The notes under the pieces are model-generated. The model saw only the letters and a program-made list of their open reading frames with translations, was not told the origin of the DNA and did no database searches. The position numbers were made by a program, and so were the translations under genes. A DNA stretch of 35,240 nt from Candidatus Poribacteria bacterium. GTDB taxonomy: Bacteria > Poribacteria > WGA-4E > B28-G17. This document shows, piece by piece, positions 14,917 through 21,974 of this stretch (position 1 is the first letter of the stretch; each line of letters starts with the position of its first letter). The stretch lies in contig JAGGXZ010000083.1 in assembly GCA_021162805.1 (NCBI GenBank), forward strand, positions 1-35,240, in the 5' to 3' direction.

Positions 14917-16578
14917 TCACAACCCGAAGATTTCCCTGAACGCCAGCGCCAGTTTCCTATCCCTTTTTATCCTCTTAATCGCGTCCCGGAACAGTTTTTC
15001 GGCCGGGACCCCCTCCAGCTTTCTGAATAACGAAAGTATGATTTCCTCTACCTCCAGGTTCTCATACCACTTTCTGAACTTCTCGGCCTCGATCTGGGCT
15101 ACCCTCTCCGCCTCTTTAAGCCTCTCCTCCTTCCTCCTGAGGTTCTCCGAAGCGATCTCCCTGAGCTCGTCCACGAAGAGACATTCCACATTCTCAATCT
15201 CCCTTACATCCTCCTCCACATTCCTGGGGACGCTCAGGTCTATTATCAGGATCTTCCCTCCTCTTAAGGCCCTTTCAACCTGTGCCCTTCTGAGAAGGGG
15301 AACGTGAGAGGATGTGGCGACGAAGAGCAGATCCAGTTCACCTAAAACCCTCTCAAGCTCGCTCAGATGGACAGGCTTGGCGGGATGTTCCTCGCAAAGG
15401 AGGGCGAGTTTCTCCCTGTTCCGACCGATAAGATAGAGGTCTTCGAGCTTCAGGTGTCTGAGCAGTATCTCGGCCACCTCCCCTGTCCCCAGTATCCCCA
15501 CCTTTTTGCCCGAAAGATCTGAGAGCTTCTTCTCGGCGAGTTTAACGGCAAGCGATGGGACGGAGATGGAGGATTCCTGGATTCCCGTTTTGACCCTTAT
15601 CTCCTTGGAAGCCTTAAGGGCTCTTTCAAACAACCTGTTCAGAACCTTGCCCGTTCTACCCTTATCCCTCGCCTCCTCATACGCCCTCTTGACCTGACCC
15701 GCTATCTGGGTTTCGCCCAGAGCTAACGAGTCACATCCGGAGGCGACGAGGGCCAGGTGTTTGAAAACCCCCTCCCCCCTCCTGAAGTAGAGATAATCCT
15801 TGAGCTCATCAGGGATTCCTTCCAAAGCCCGTTCAACCCCCTCGTCACAGAAATAAAGCTCCACCCTATTACAGGTGGAAAGCAGCACTGATTCCTCCAG
15901 CCCACCTTCAAGTGAGCTTAAAACCTCAAGTGCCTTCTCCCTGATATGGATGGGGGAGGTTTTATAGTTGAATCCCAAAAGGTATATCCCCCTACGCGTG
16001 CCGTGGATTACACGGTTTACGTGGTCGGTCGAGATGGCGCGGATCAGATCCCTCCTGCCCTGAAACCCCTTCTCAATGAGCTCTCTTCTCATCTTCGAGA
16101 CGATCTGGAGCGCCTTTGAAAGGAACTCGATCGGGAGCTCTTCGCAGATCATCCTTTTAAGCTGGGCGGAGAAGGAGGGGGCAATACCTCCTGTGGAGAT
16201 GGCTATGCTCAGATCGCCCCTTTTTATTAAGGCAGGCATGTAGAAATCGCAGAGCTCAGGATCATCGGCGACGTTCACCAACGCCCCTTTCTCCCTCGCC
16301 TTTTCCGCTGCTCTTCTGTTAAGCTCGGCGTCATCGGTGGCGACGAAGACCAGATCAAACCCCGTAGGATCATCCTCACTGAAATCCCTCTCCAGAAGCT
16401 CTGTCCCATCGAAATCTTTCGCCTTCTCCTTTATATCCCGTGATATCTCCCTGGCGACCACCCTCAGGAGGGAGGGTTTGTGTTCCAGAATTTTAGCGAA
16501 CTTCCTCGCGGCAACCTCCCCGCCGCCGACTATCAGGACTCTCATTCCCTCGATTTTAAGCTCAACCGGAAGACCCAT
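14917..16578 (-). CDS. precorrin-2 dehydrogenase (CysG-N/SirC-like) fused to glutamyl-tRNA reductase
   Basis: Residues 1-190 form the NAD-dependent precorrin-2 dehydrogenase module (RVLIVGGGEVAARKFAKIL, FVATDDAELNRRAAEKAR, NVADDPELCDFYMPALIKRG, ISTGGIAPSFSAQLK), which oxidises precorrin-2 to sirohydrochlorin and in Met8/CysG proteins also inserts iron. Residues 197-553 are HemA, which reduces glutamyl-tRNA to glutamate-1-semialdehyde (LLGFNYKTSPIHIREKA, the nucleophilic Cys236 in LLSTCNRVELY, ALGETQIAGQVKRAY, LIIDLSVPRNVEEDV). The HemA part is somewhat shorter than usual at its C-terminal dimerisation region. The fusion joins the first step of tetrapyrrole synthesis to a siroheme branch step. 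It is the first heme gene, behind a candidate promoter at 16608-16636. Confidence 0.95.
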   Translation of the reverse strand: MGLPVELKIEGMRVLIVGGGEVAARKFAKILEHKPSLLRVVAREISRDIKEKAKDFDGTELLERDFSEDDPTGFDLVFVATDDAELNRRAAEKAREKGALVNVADDPELCDFYMPALIKRGDLSIAISTGGIAPSFSAQLKRMICEELPIEFLSKALQIVSKMRRELIEKGFQGRRDLIRAISTDHVNRVIHGTRRGIYLLGFNYKTSPIHIREKALEVLSSLEGGLEESVLLSTCNRVELYFCDEGVERALEGIPDELKDYLYFRRGEGVFKHLALVASGCDSLALGETQIAGQVKRAYEEARDKGRTGKVLNRLFERALKASKEIRVKTGIQESSISVPSLAVKLAEKKLSDLSGKKVGILGTGEVAEILLRHLKLEDLYLIGRNREKLALLCEEHPAKPVHLSELERVLGELDLLFVATSSHVPLLRRAQVERALRGGKILIIDLSVPRNVEEDVREIENVECLFVDELREIASENLRRKEERLKEAERVAQIEAEKFRKWYENLEVEEIILSLFRKLEGVPAEKLFRDAIKRIKRDRKLALAFREIFGL

Positions 16579-16607
16579 CAGGGACTTACCTCCCCATCTC
16601 TAATGAG

Positions 16608-16636
16608 ATTCTAACATCTCCTCCTCTCAAATGCAA
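16608..16636 (-). promoter_or_regulatory. candidate sigma70 promoter of the heme operon
   Basis: On the minus strand TTGCAT (16631-16636) and TAGAAT (16608-16613) are separated by 17 bases and precede the hemA-fusion start by about 30 bases. The -35 match is weak, the -10 match is good. No other candidate was seen in the 113-base gap. Confidence 0.4.
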
Positions 16637-16691
16637 ATTGACAAATAGCGTAGAAGCCGGAATTGTGACAGTTTTGGCAGGCGGGATGGAG

Positions 16692-17510
16692 CTATGGGAG
16701 CTCATGTCTGACTTCGAGATGACATCTGGAACACTCCACGCTGTGAGAGAGGTGATCCCTATGGATCAGATCCATCTCACCATACCTCCCGATCGTTTCG
16801 GGTTCGGAGTGACATGAGGCGCAGGTTTCACTCGGCACATCGCCGTTTCCCCTTACGATGGATGTATGGCATTGTGTGCAACTCGCCCCCGAACTCAGGA
16901 GATCCTCATGTCTGATCTCTTCATCTCCTATCTTCACGATCCCCTTCGGCTCACCGTGGCAGGAGGTGCAGGTTGAAACCGGCTCTTTAACCTCCCCTTT
17001 CGGGAAGTGGCAGAGAAAACATGTTCCCTCCTCAACCGAAAAGTGGGCCTCCTGCGCTGTGTGCGAGTGACAACTCGTGCAGCGGAGGCTCAGTCCCAAA
17101 TCCGATCGAGCAAGATGAGGTTGGTGGGTGAAGGTGACTCCTTTGAATTGAATCCGTTTTGTCTCTAAAGCCTTTCTCTCATGGCATCCCTCCCTGAGAC
17201 AGCTATCATCCCGTATCTCGGCGTGAGGTTTGCGCTTTTTGTATGTCCCTACGGCGTAATTGACCACATGAGTCAAGCCCGTGCTGACTTTCCCCTTGAC
17301 GTACGATGCAAAACCCGGCTCGAAGTGACACTTCAGACAGTTAACATCCTTATGCTTCGACTCCTTCCACGATTCATAGTAAGGCTTCATGTTGTGGCAG
17401 CTCTTACAGAAGCTTGGAGTCGAGGTATACTCGAAAAGCCCGAAGGAAATTCCGACTAAAGCGACGAGGGCGATTACGATTATCAGGTATAGCTTTCTCA
17501 CTCCTCCCAT
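16692..17510 (-). CDS. nine-heme NapC/NirT-type membrane-anchored cytochrome c
   Basis: The 272-residue protein has one N-terminal membrane helix (about residues 6-25) followed by heme sites at Cys35, 58, 144, 164, 181, 211, 230 and 260 (CXXCH) and one CX4CH site at Cys104 (CLREGCH), nine in all. The first half, with SFCKSCHNMKPYYESWKESKH, is the NapC/NirT/NrfH quinol-oxidising type that passes electrons from the quinone pool to periplasmic partners. The extended C-terminal half of regularly spaced hemes would act as a wire. It could feed the octaheme HAO-like protein of the same cluster, as HaoC does in other bacteria, though the genes are 11 kb apart. GAGGA precedes the ATG. Confidence 0.88.
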   Translation of the reverse strand: MGGVRKLYLIIVIALVALVGISFGLFEYTSTPSFCKSCHNMKPYYESWKESKHKDVNCLKCHFEPGFASYVKGKVSTGLTHVVNYAVGTYKKRKPHAEIRDDSCLREGCHERKALETKRIQFKGVTFTHQPHLARSDLGLSLRCTSCHSHTAQEAHFSVEEGTCFLCHFPKGEVKEPVSTCTSCHGEPKGIVKIGDEEIRHEDLLSSGASCTQCHTSIVRGNGDVPSETCASCHSEPETIGRYGEMDLIHRDHLSHSVECSRCHLEVRHELP

Positions 17511-17563
17511 CTTTTGTCCTCATGACATCCTACGGTTTTACATGTCTTGGACGGCTTATCATA

Positions 17564-17597
17564 TATTCTCCCATAACCTCTATTCTCCCATAACCTC
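17564..17597. repeat. 17-base exact tandem duplication
   Basis: TATTCTCCCATAACCTC occurs twice head to tail (17564-17580, 17581-17597). It lies at the original stop codon of the decayed cytochrome gene read on the minus strand. Confidence 0.75.
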
Positions 17598-18050
17598 GAA
17601 CTTAACTTCAACCTCCGGAGGGGTTTTCAACGCTTTTCGCCAGCGCTGTAGTGATAAGCCCCGTGCCTACCGGACTCGAGGGCACGCACGGGGCATGCCC
17701 TCTATCATGCCTGATTATACCAAATCATTGAAAAGCCCTGCAACCTCCGGGAAATCCTTCGGATTCATGGCGGCCTTGTAGGAGTGGGTATGGTCTTTAT
17801 GGCAGATGTTGCAGCCGAAGATCTTATGTGTCGTCCCGTGTCAGGAGGATATCCATGGCAGGATTTGCAGCCCCATTTCTTTTTATCGTGACATGCCGGC
17901 ATGCAGTTTCCGGTATCGGATCGTATTCCACCCCGCCTATATCGATCGTGCCGCTGTGGACATCCTCATCATGCTGTCTGCCCTTATGGCATGAGTCACA
18001 GTTCAGTTTTTCCTTTTCGACGTGGAACCTGTGTTTTCCGGTGTTGGAAG
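17580..18050 (-). pseudogene. decayed multiheme cytochrome c, 5' truncated, frameshifted and interrupted
   Basis: Read on the minus strand from about 18050, four heme sites appear in three different frames: NCDSCHKG, then CMPACH (CX3CH) and CKSCHGYPPDT after a first frameshift near 17908, then GCNICHKDHTHS after a second near 17837. The frame then runs MNPKDFPEV and is broken by a 121-base element at 17619-17739. Joining the two sides of that element restores KDFPEVEVKFEVMGE and a stop at about 17580, so this was the natural end of the protein. The 5' part is missing at the junction with the ModA-like fragment near 18050. Sequencing errors could explain the frameshifts but not the truncation or insertion. 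Confidence 0.75.
17619..17739. mobile_element. 121-base MITE-like inverted-repeat element
   Basis: The ends are AGGGGTTTTCAACG on the left and, inverted, AGGGCTTTTCAATG on the right. CAACCTCCGG lies directly before it (17609-17618) and one base after it (17741-17750), a 10-base target duplication. The inside is strongly structured: GCCCCGTGC (17658-17666) pairs with GCACGGGGC (17686-17694), and GGGCATGCCC is a palindrome. Removing the element and one duplicate restores the reading frame of the surrounding cytochrome remnant. The outer 36-37 bases on each side match the ends of the 1,027-base element at 20807-21833. It has no gene and would need a transposase in trans. Confidence 0.8.
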
Positions 18051-18591
18051 GCACGACCTCGCTATCACCGGGGCGGAGTATCTTCTCGACGACGGCGAGG
18101 TGAGGGGGATCGTCCGAAAGGGGGAGAGGAAAACTATTGCCTGCAGAAAATCGCCCATTCTCGTTCCCGCCAGCGATCCGGCCGATATCCGATCGCTTGA
18201 GGATATGGCGAGACCAGGAGTGTGCGTGGCCATCTCCATCATCGACTGTCTGAAAGGGATGTGGGAGGACATCTGCGGTCGGATGGGGCTTATAGATCCG
18301 ATAAGACGTAACATCACCTTTCACGCCAACGGATGTATCGCCATCGTCGAAGCCGTCGCTCAGGGAAAGGTGGACGCCGCTTTCGGCTGGACGGCGTTTG
18401 AACATCTGGCGCCCGGAAGGATCGAGGTGATACCGATGCCAGAGGATCAGTGCATCCTGCGAGGCACTTGTGTCGGATTGCTTGAATTCTCACGCAACGT
18501 GGAGGAGGCGAGACAGTTCATGGATTTCCTCACCACCGAGGAGGCGCAGGATTTCTATAGGGAATTCGGTTGGATCCCTCCGGTTTGCTAA
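18045..18591 (+). pseudogene. 5'-truncated ModA-like molybdate/tungstate-binding protein gene
   Basis: About 180 residues of a type II periplasmic binding protein remain: RHDLAITGAEYLLDDGEV, PILVPASDPADIRSLEDMARPGVCVAI, then VEAVAQGKVDAAFGWTAFEHL and the C-terminal VEEARQFMDFLTTEEAQ with FGW. ModA-type proteins bind oxyanions for an ABC importer. The N-terminal lobe start and signal peptide are absent; the upstream bases belong to the cytochrome remnant on the other strand, and the only upstream start (GTG 18022) falls in that remnant. The stop codon overlaps the stop of the glycosidase-like gene on the opposite strand. No modB or modC gene is nearby. Confidence 0.72.
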
Positions 18592-20738
18592 GGGTGGAAG
18601 GGATCGCGGGGTTCCCGTATCGCGAACCACGTCATACCGTTCGGCTTAACGCTCACTTCGATCCGAACCCTATAACGGCAATCGAGCTTATATGCCTTCG
18701 CTGGGCCGTCCTTCTCGCTGATCATGGCGGTGTCGGTCAGGCCGGTGTAATAAAGCGGGAGCTCAACCTCTTTCGTTATGCTTTGAGAGGTCGGATTGTA
18801 GAAGACGGCCAGCCCCTTTTCGGGCAGATCGGGATTGACGTGAAGGATTCCGTCTAGATCTCGGCCGTCCGCCCGACGAAGATGGATGATGTCTGACTCC
18901 AGAATTGCACGGTGCTTCTTGAAGAAATCAACCCACCTTTTCACCAGCGCCTTTGTCTCCTCCGAATCGTAAAGTCTGAACCCCCTATAGCATGCTTGCA
19001 CTCCGAATCCGAAATTATTGGCGAGATGCAGCTCATAGTCCTCCAGGTGCTCGCTCAAAGGCTCGATCGTGGCAGCAGTTCCCCCGCCGTGGTATTCCAC
19101 CAGAGGGGTGAACATCCAGCCCATTGTGGGCGTCTTCTCCCACGTTCCGTCATACATGTTCTGGCGTGCGTGGATGTGCTGCCGCTCCCGCGGCAGCGAC
19201 CAGTTGGTCTCCCGATATCCCATGCCCGTCTTGTTCGAGCCGACCAGGAAATACCAGTCCGGCACGTTGAGGTAGATTCCTCTGGCGCGACACCACCGAT
19301 AAAACTCCGCTATCCGCTGATACTGTCTCCATTGCGAGTCCTCTAACCCCCTGTGCCCGGGGTGTTTCGTGGAGGCGCAAACATCCCCCGGGTAGCTACC
19401 ATCATGCTCCAACAGGTTAAATCCGGTCTTCTCCAAAAAGGTCCTTATCCTCCGGAAATATTCGATCCCCCATCTGCTGCACAGGCAGGGGGAATTGCCG
19501 GAGATAGCTCCGCCCGGCCTGCCGGTTTTGGGGTTGATGACATCGTCCTCTTCGCCGACGCTGCGGCTGGCGAGCAGGTTATAGCCGCCCAGCTCGATCC
19601 CCTTGCTATGTGCGTAATCGGCGAGTTCCTTAAATTTGGCTATGTTATCCGGCGATAGATCCTCCATGTTCAGGCCGCTTCCGAAGCTGAGGATGACCAT
19701 CTCAAAGCCCACCTCAGCACATTGATCTATGGCCTTCCTGACCACATCGGGGTCCGTGGAGGTCACGTGCATCATTATCGGGTTCTCGGTCACCCATGGC
19801 GCCAGCGTGCGGTACATGCGGCGAATCGCCAGTCCCTTACGTTCGCGGTCGGTGCTGTCATGTACCAGCTCGAAGAGGCGAAAGGTCTCCAGCGACTCCC
19901 CCGGCGGGATATCGACATCCGGCCCCAGCGGAGGGCGTACCTCTAGCACACACGGCGTTTTCAATCTGTAGTTCACCTGGGTCGTATACTCCGGGTCTTC
20001 CACCCAGTAGACCGTGCGGTTATTCTCGTTCTGTTCCTCGCCGCCAAAGGCATAATCGGTGATCACCGTGATGTTGGGCAGTTCCCATCGGTCCGGATCG
20101 CCCACATGCGATTCGGCCTCCACTACGCCCAGCACCTCGACGATGAAACGGTTGAGTCGAACGGGTTCATCGGAGCCGTTGTGGATGACCAGCCATTTCG
20201 ACAGTAAGGGTATGCCGTCGTATAGCTCATAATGTACTTCCACCCGAACGCCAGGAAGCTTTCCATCCGGCGGTCGGAAGTGCAGGATAAGGGATATCCC
20301 CGGAGGAGGCCAAGGCAAATTTGTGCTGTGGCGGACCCGCTTCCACGGGAACCTCTCCTTTGTCTCCCCCCGCTCAAATCCGACGAATTGGAAGGAGTTA
20401 GGAGGGCTCTCCATAGTTTCCAGCCACTCCGGCTTCAGATAGGCGAGATCGGGTTGCCCGATCAGACCTCCCACCGGATACCGCACGCCGTTCAACTCCA
20501 GCACCGCCTCGGGCTTCACCGCTCTCAGAAGCGACTCATCACTCATCAGGTTATCGAATGCGACCGTAGCGGCGTTCGGTTCGATCCGAAATGACCGGCT
20601 GATAAGACCGTTGGAGAGCACTATCTCCCTGCCGCTCTCATCCCGGTAAAGCCCCGACCGCGATTCGGGGGCGTTCAACAGCCAGTCGTCACTTTTCATC
20701 TCCTCCGATCTGAAAACCGGGAGGCTCATCACATCCAT
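18588..20738 (-). CDS. GH36/clan D-like glycoside hydrolase, possible alpha-galactosidase
   Basis: The 716-residue protein has an N-terminal beta-sandwich region (about 1-290), a central TIM-barrel-like part (about 310-600; MVILSFGSGLNMED, GIELGGYNLLAS, NLLEHDGSYPGDVCAS) and a C-terminal beta domain with VFYNPTSQ. This layout and the HDGSYPGD segment resemble uncharacterised proteins annotated as alpha-galactosidases of the GH27/GH36 clan; the acidic residues in that segment are candidates for catalysis, but I cannot name the pair. No signal peptide is seen. I chose the ATG at 20738, which has AAGGAGG seven bases upstream. Arginine codons are richer in CGN than in the heme genes, suggesting a different origin. 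A sigma70-type promoter lies upstream. Confidence 0.6.
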   Translation of the reverse strand: MDVMSLPVFRSEEMKSDDWLLNAPESRSGLYRDESGREIVLSNGLISRSFRIEPNAATVAFDNLMSDESLLRAVKPEAVLELNGVRYPVGGLIGQPDLAYLKPEWLETMESPPNSFQFVGFERGETKERFPWKRVRHSTNLPWPPPGISLILHFRPPDGKLPGVRVEVHYELYDGIPLLSKWLVIHNGSDEPVRLNRFIVEVLGVVEAESHVGDPDRWELPNITVITDYAFGGEEQNENNRTVYWVEDPEYTTQVNYRLKTPCVLEVRPPLGPDVDIPPGESLETFRLFELVHDSTDRERKGLAIRRMYRTLAPWVTENPIMMHVTSTDPDVVRKAIDQCAEVGFEMVILSFGSGLNMEDLSPDNIAKFKELADYAHSKGIELGGYNLLASRSVGEEDDVINPKTGRPGGAISGNSPCLCSRWGIEYFRRIRTFLEKTGFNLLEHDGSYPGDVCASTKHPGHRGLEDSQWRQYQRIAEFYRWCRARGIYLNVPDWYFLVGSNKTGMGYRETNWSLPRERQHIHARQNMYDGTWEKTPTMGWMFTPLVEYHGGGTAATIEPLSEHLEDYELHLANNFGFGVQACYRGFRLYDSEETKALVKRWVDFFKKHRAILESDIIHLRRADGRDLDGILHVNPDLPEKGLAVFYNPTSQSITKEVELPLYYTGLTDTAMISEKDGPAKAYKLDCRYRVRIEVSVKPNGMTWFAIREPRDPFHP

Positions 20739-20773
20739 GTCTTCCTCCTTTTCACCTCTTGACTCTCGACCAT

Positions 20774-20802
20774 ATAATGCCATGGAGGAGGAGTTCTGTC
20801 AA
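20774..20802 (-). promoter_or_regulatory. candidate sigma70 promoter of the glycosidase-like gene
   Basis: On the minus strand TTGACA (20797-20802) and CATTAT (20774-20779) are spaced by 17 bases, with the start codon 36 bases downstream of the -10. The -35 is perfect, and it lies only a few bases from the end of the 1,027-base element. Confidence 0.55.
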
Positions 20803-20891
20803 GTTTAGGGCTTTTCAACGCTTTTCGCCATCGCTGTGGTGGTAGGCTATCTCCATGCCATCAACGCTTGTGAATACTACCCGCCCTGCGT

Positions 20892-20920
20892 TTGACATCG
20901 CTATGCCGATCTGATATAAT
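20892..20920 (+). promoter_or_regulatory. consensus sigma70 promoter inside the element
   Basis: TTGACA (20892-20897) and TATAAT (20915-20920) are both perfect and separated by 17 bases. The start codon of the only gene in the element lies 56 bases downstream of the -10. Confidence 0.85.
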
Positions 20921-20976
20921 CTGAAAGAAGGCCACCCTGCTGAAGAGTAGCCGGTCAGCTCAAGGAGGGAGAAAGG

Positions 20977-21738
20977 ATGCGCTTCACGGTGGAGGAGTTC
21001 AGGGATCTGGTGAGGGTCTTGGAGGAACATCCCGAGTGGCGCTCCGAGCTGAGAAGGGTGCTCCTTACCGACGAGCTTCTGAAGCTGCCCCAGGTGGTGA
21101 GTCGGCTCGCCGAGGAGCAGCATGCTCTGGCAGCTCAGGTTCGACAGCTAGCAGAGGAACAACGTGCCTTAGCGGCCCAGGTTCGTCAATTAGCAGAGGA
21201 CCAGCGTGCTCTGACGGCCCAAGTTCGACGGCTAACCCAGAAGGTGGACGACCTCGTCACCTGGCAGAGGGGAGAGGCTGGGAGGAGAGAGGGTGAGAGA
21301 TATGAGAGGATGACCGTCAGGAGGGGACCTGTGCTCTTCAGCGGGGGGATGGGCGGATCAACCGACAACCCCGTCGTTCAAAGGCGGCTCGTCAGATGGC
21401 TTAAGCCGATATTCGAGAGCGATAGGTTCTTGGAGACCGAGGAGGACCCGACGCTTGCGGATCTGATCTGGTGGAAGGGGGACAGGGTTGCCGTCGTGGA
21501 GATATCGTTGAAGGTCAACGGGAGGGATGTGCTGAGGGCTTCCAGGAGAGCGGAGGTTTTAAGCTCGATTGGGGTGAACGCCTTCCCCGTGGTGATAGGT
21601 GAGGATTGGGCCGGTTCGGCGGCGAAGGCTATGGCCGAGGAAAGAGGGGTTGAGTGGATGATCGCCGGCATGTCATCTGAGGGGCTGATCTCCTTCCGAC
21701 GTTTATCTCATTCCTCCCGTAGCACTTCAGGCGGATAG
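20977..21738 (+). CDS. coiled-coil protein with PD-(D/E)XK-like C-terminal domain
   Basis: The 253-residue protein has an N-terminal helical region (1-43), a coiled coil made of three 14-residue repeats (residues 44-85, [14 protein letters not shown] type; 42-base units at about 21106-21231), and a C-terminal alpha/beta domain (about 130-240) with Asp162, Glu175 and VVEISLKV. This is the layout of the DUF3782-like coiled-coil proteins thought to contain a nuclease fold, but the expected Lys after E-X is Ser177, so catalysis is uncertain. GGAGGGAGAAAGG precedes the ATG. It is enclosed by the inverted repeats of the element at 20807-21833. A related gene with intact catalytic residues lies at 24057. 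Confidence 0.75.
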   Translation: MRFTVEEFRDLVRVLEEHPEWRSELRRVLLTDELLKLPQVVSRLAEEQHALAAQVRQLAEEQRALAAQVRQLAEDQRALTAQVRRLTQKVDDLVTWQRGEAGRREGERYERMTVRRGPVLFSGGMGGSTDNPVVQRRLVRWLKPIFESDRFLETEEDPTLADLIWWKGDRVAVVEISLKVNGRDVLRASRRAEVLSSIGVNAFPVVIGEDWAGSAAKAMAEERGVEWMIAGMSSEGLISFRRLSHSSRSTSGG

Positions 21739-21849
21739 GCGGATACATACTCCCTGGCACTCCTCATCCGGATTTAAGGACACAGGGAAGCACCCATACC
21801 ACGCCTGATTACACCAAATCATTGAGAAGCCCTATATCAAGCTCGGCGC

Positions 21850-21878
21850 TTGCAAATCCCCATTGGGCAAGCTATAAT
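21850..21878 (+). promoter_or_regulatory. sigma70 promoter of the pdxJ operon
   Basis: TTGCAA (21850-21855) and a perfect TATAAT (21873-21878) with a 17-base spacer. Transcription would start near 21885, giving an mRNA leader of about 90 bases before the pdxJ ATG. Confidence 0.7.
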
Positions 21879-21884
21879 AGATTG

Positions 21885-21974
21885 AGCGGGCTTAGCATGA
21901 AGGCAAGTTCAGCCCTGGCTGGGGGCGGTCAAACTCAGCCGTCCGGGGATGCTCCGGACTGGTGGGGATGGAAG
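21885..21974 (+). promoter_or_regulatory. structured 5' leader of pdxJ with competing stems
   Basis: The leader can form CAGC/GCTG (21910-21921), then either GGGCGG (21923-21928) with CCGTCC (21939-21944) or GTCCGG (21941-21946) with CCGGAC (21954-21959). The last two share the bases 21941-21944 and exclude each other, as expected of a regulatory switch. The ribosome site follows directly. I do not recognise it as a known riboswitch class. An in-frame ATG at 21898 would alternatively make this a 25-residue N-terminal extension of PdxJ. Confidence 0.4.

Larger units (their letters stand above)
20807..21833. mobile_element. 1,027-base inverted-repeat-ended element carrying a coiled-coil protein gene
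   Basis: The left end (20808-20844) matches the left end of the 121-base element at 33 of 37 positions, and the right end (21798-21833) matches its right end at 32 of 36. The terminal inverted repeats read AGGGCTTTTCAACG and AGGGCTTCTCAATG. Flanks resemble a decayed target duplication (TGTCAAGTT before, TATCAAGCT after; 7 of 9 equal). Inside are a consensus promoter and one 253-codon gene; no known transposase domain is seen. It may be a cargo-bearing relative of the small element, mobilised in trans, or its protein may itself act on the ends. Confidence 0.65.

Noticed and set aside
17824-18405. A 193-codon minus-strand frame crossing the cytochrome-ModA junction
   Set aside because: Its first two thirds are the antisense of the ModA-like fragment and only its last third carries a heme motif in frame; it is a chance fusion of remnants.
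21106-21231. Three 42-base tandem units that might look like a CRISPR or minisatellite
   Set aside because: They encode the 14-residue coiled-coil repeat of the protein and have no spacers.
21898-21974. N-terminal extension of PdxJ from an upstream in-frame ATG
   Set aside because: The family start is [14 protein letters not shown] at 21975 and the extension has no homologous look; kept only as an alternative to the RNA-leader reading.
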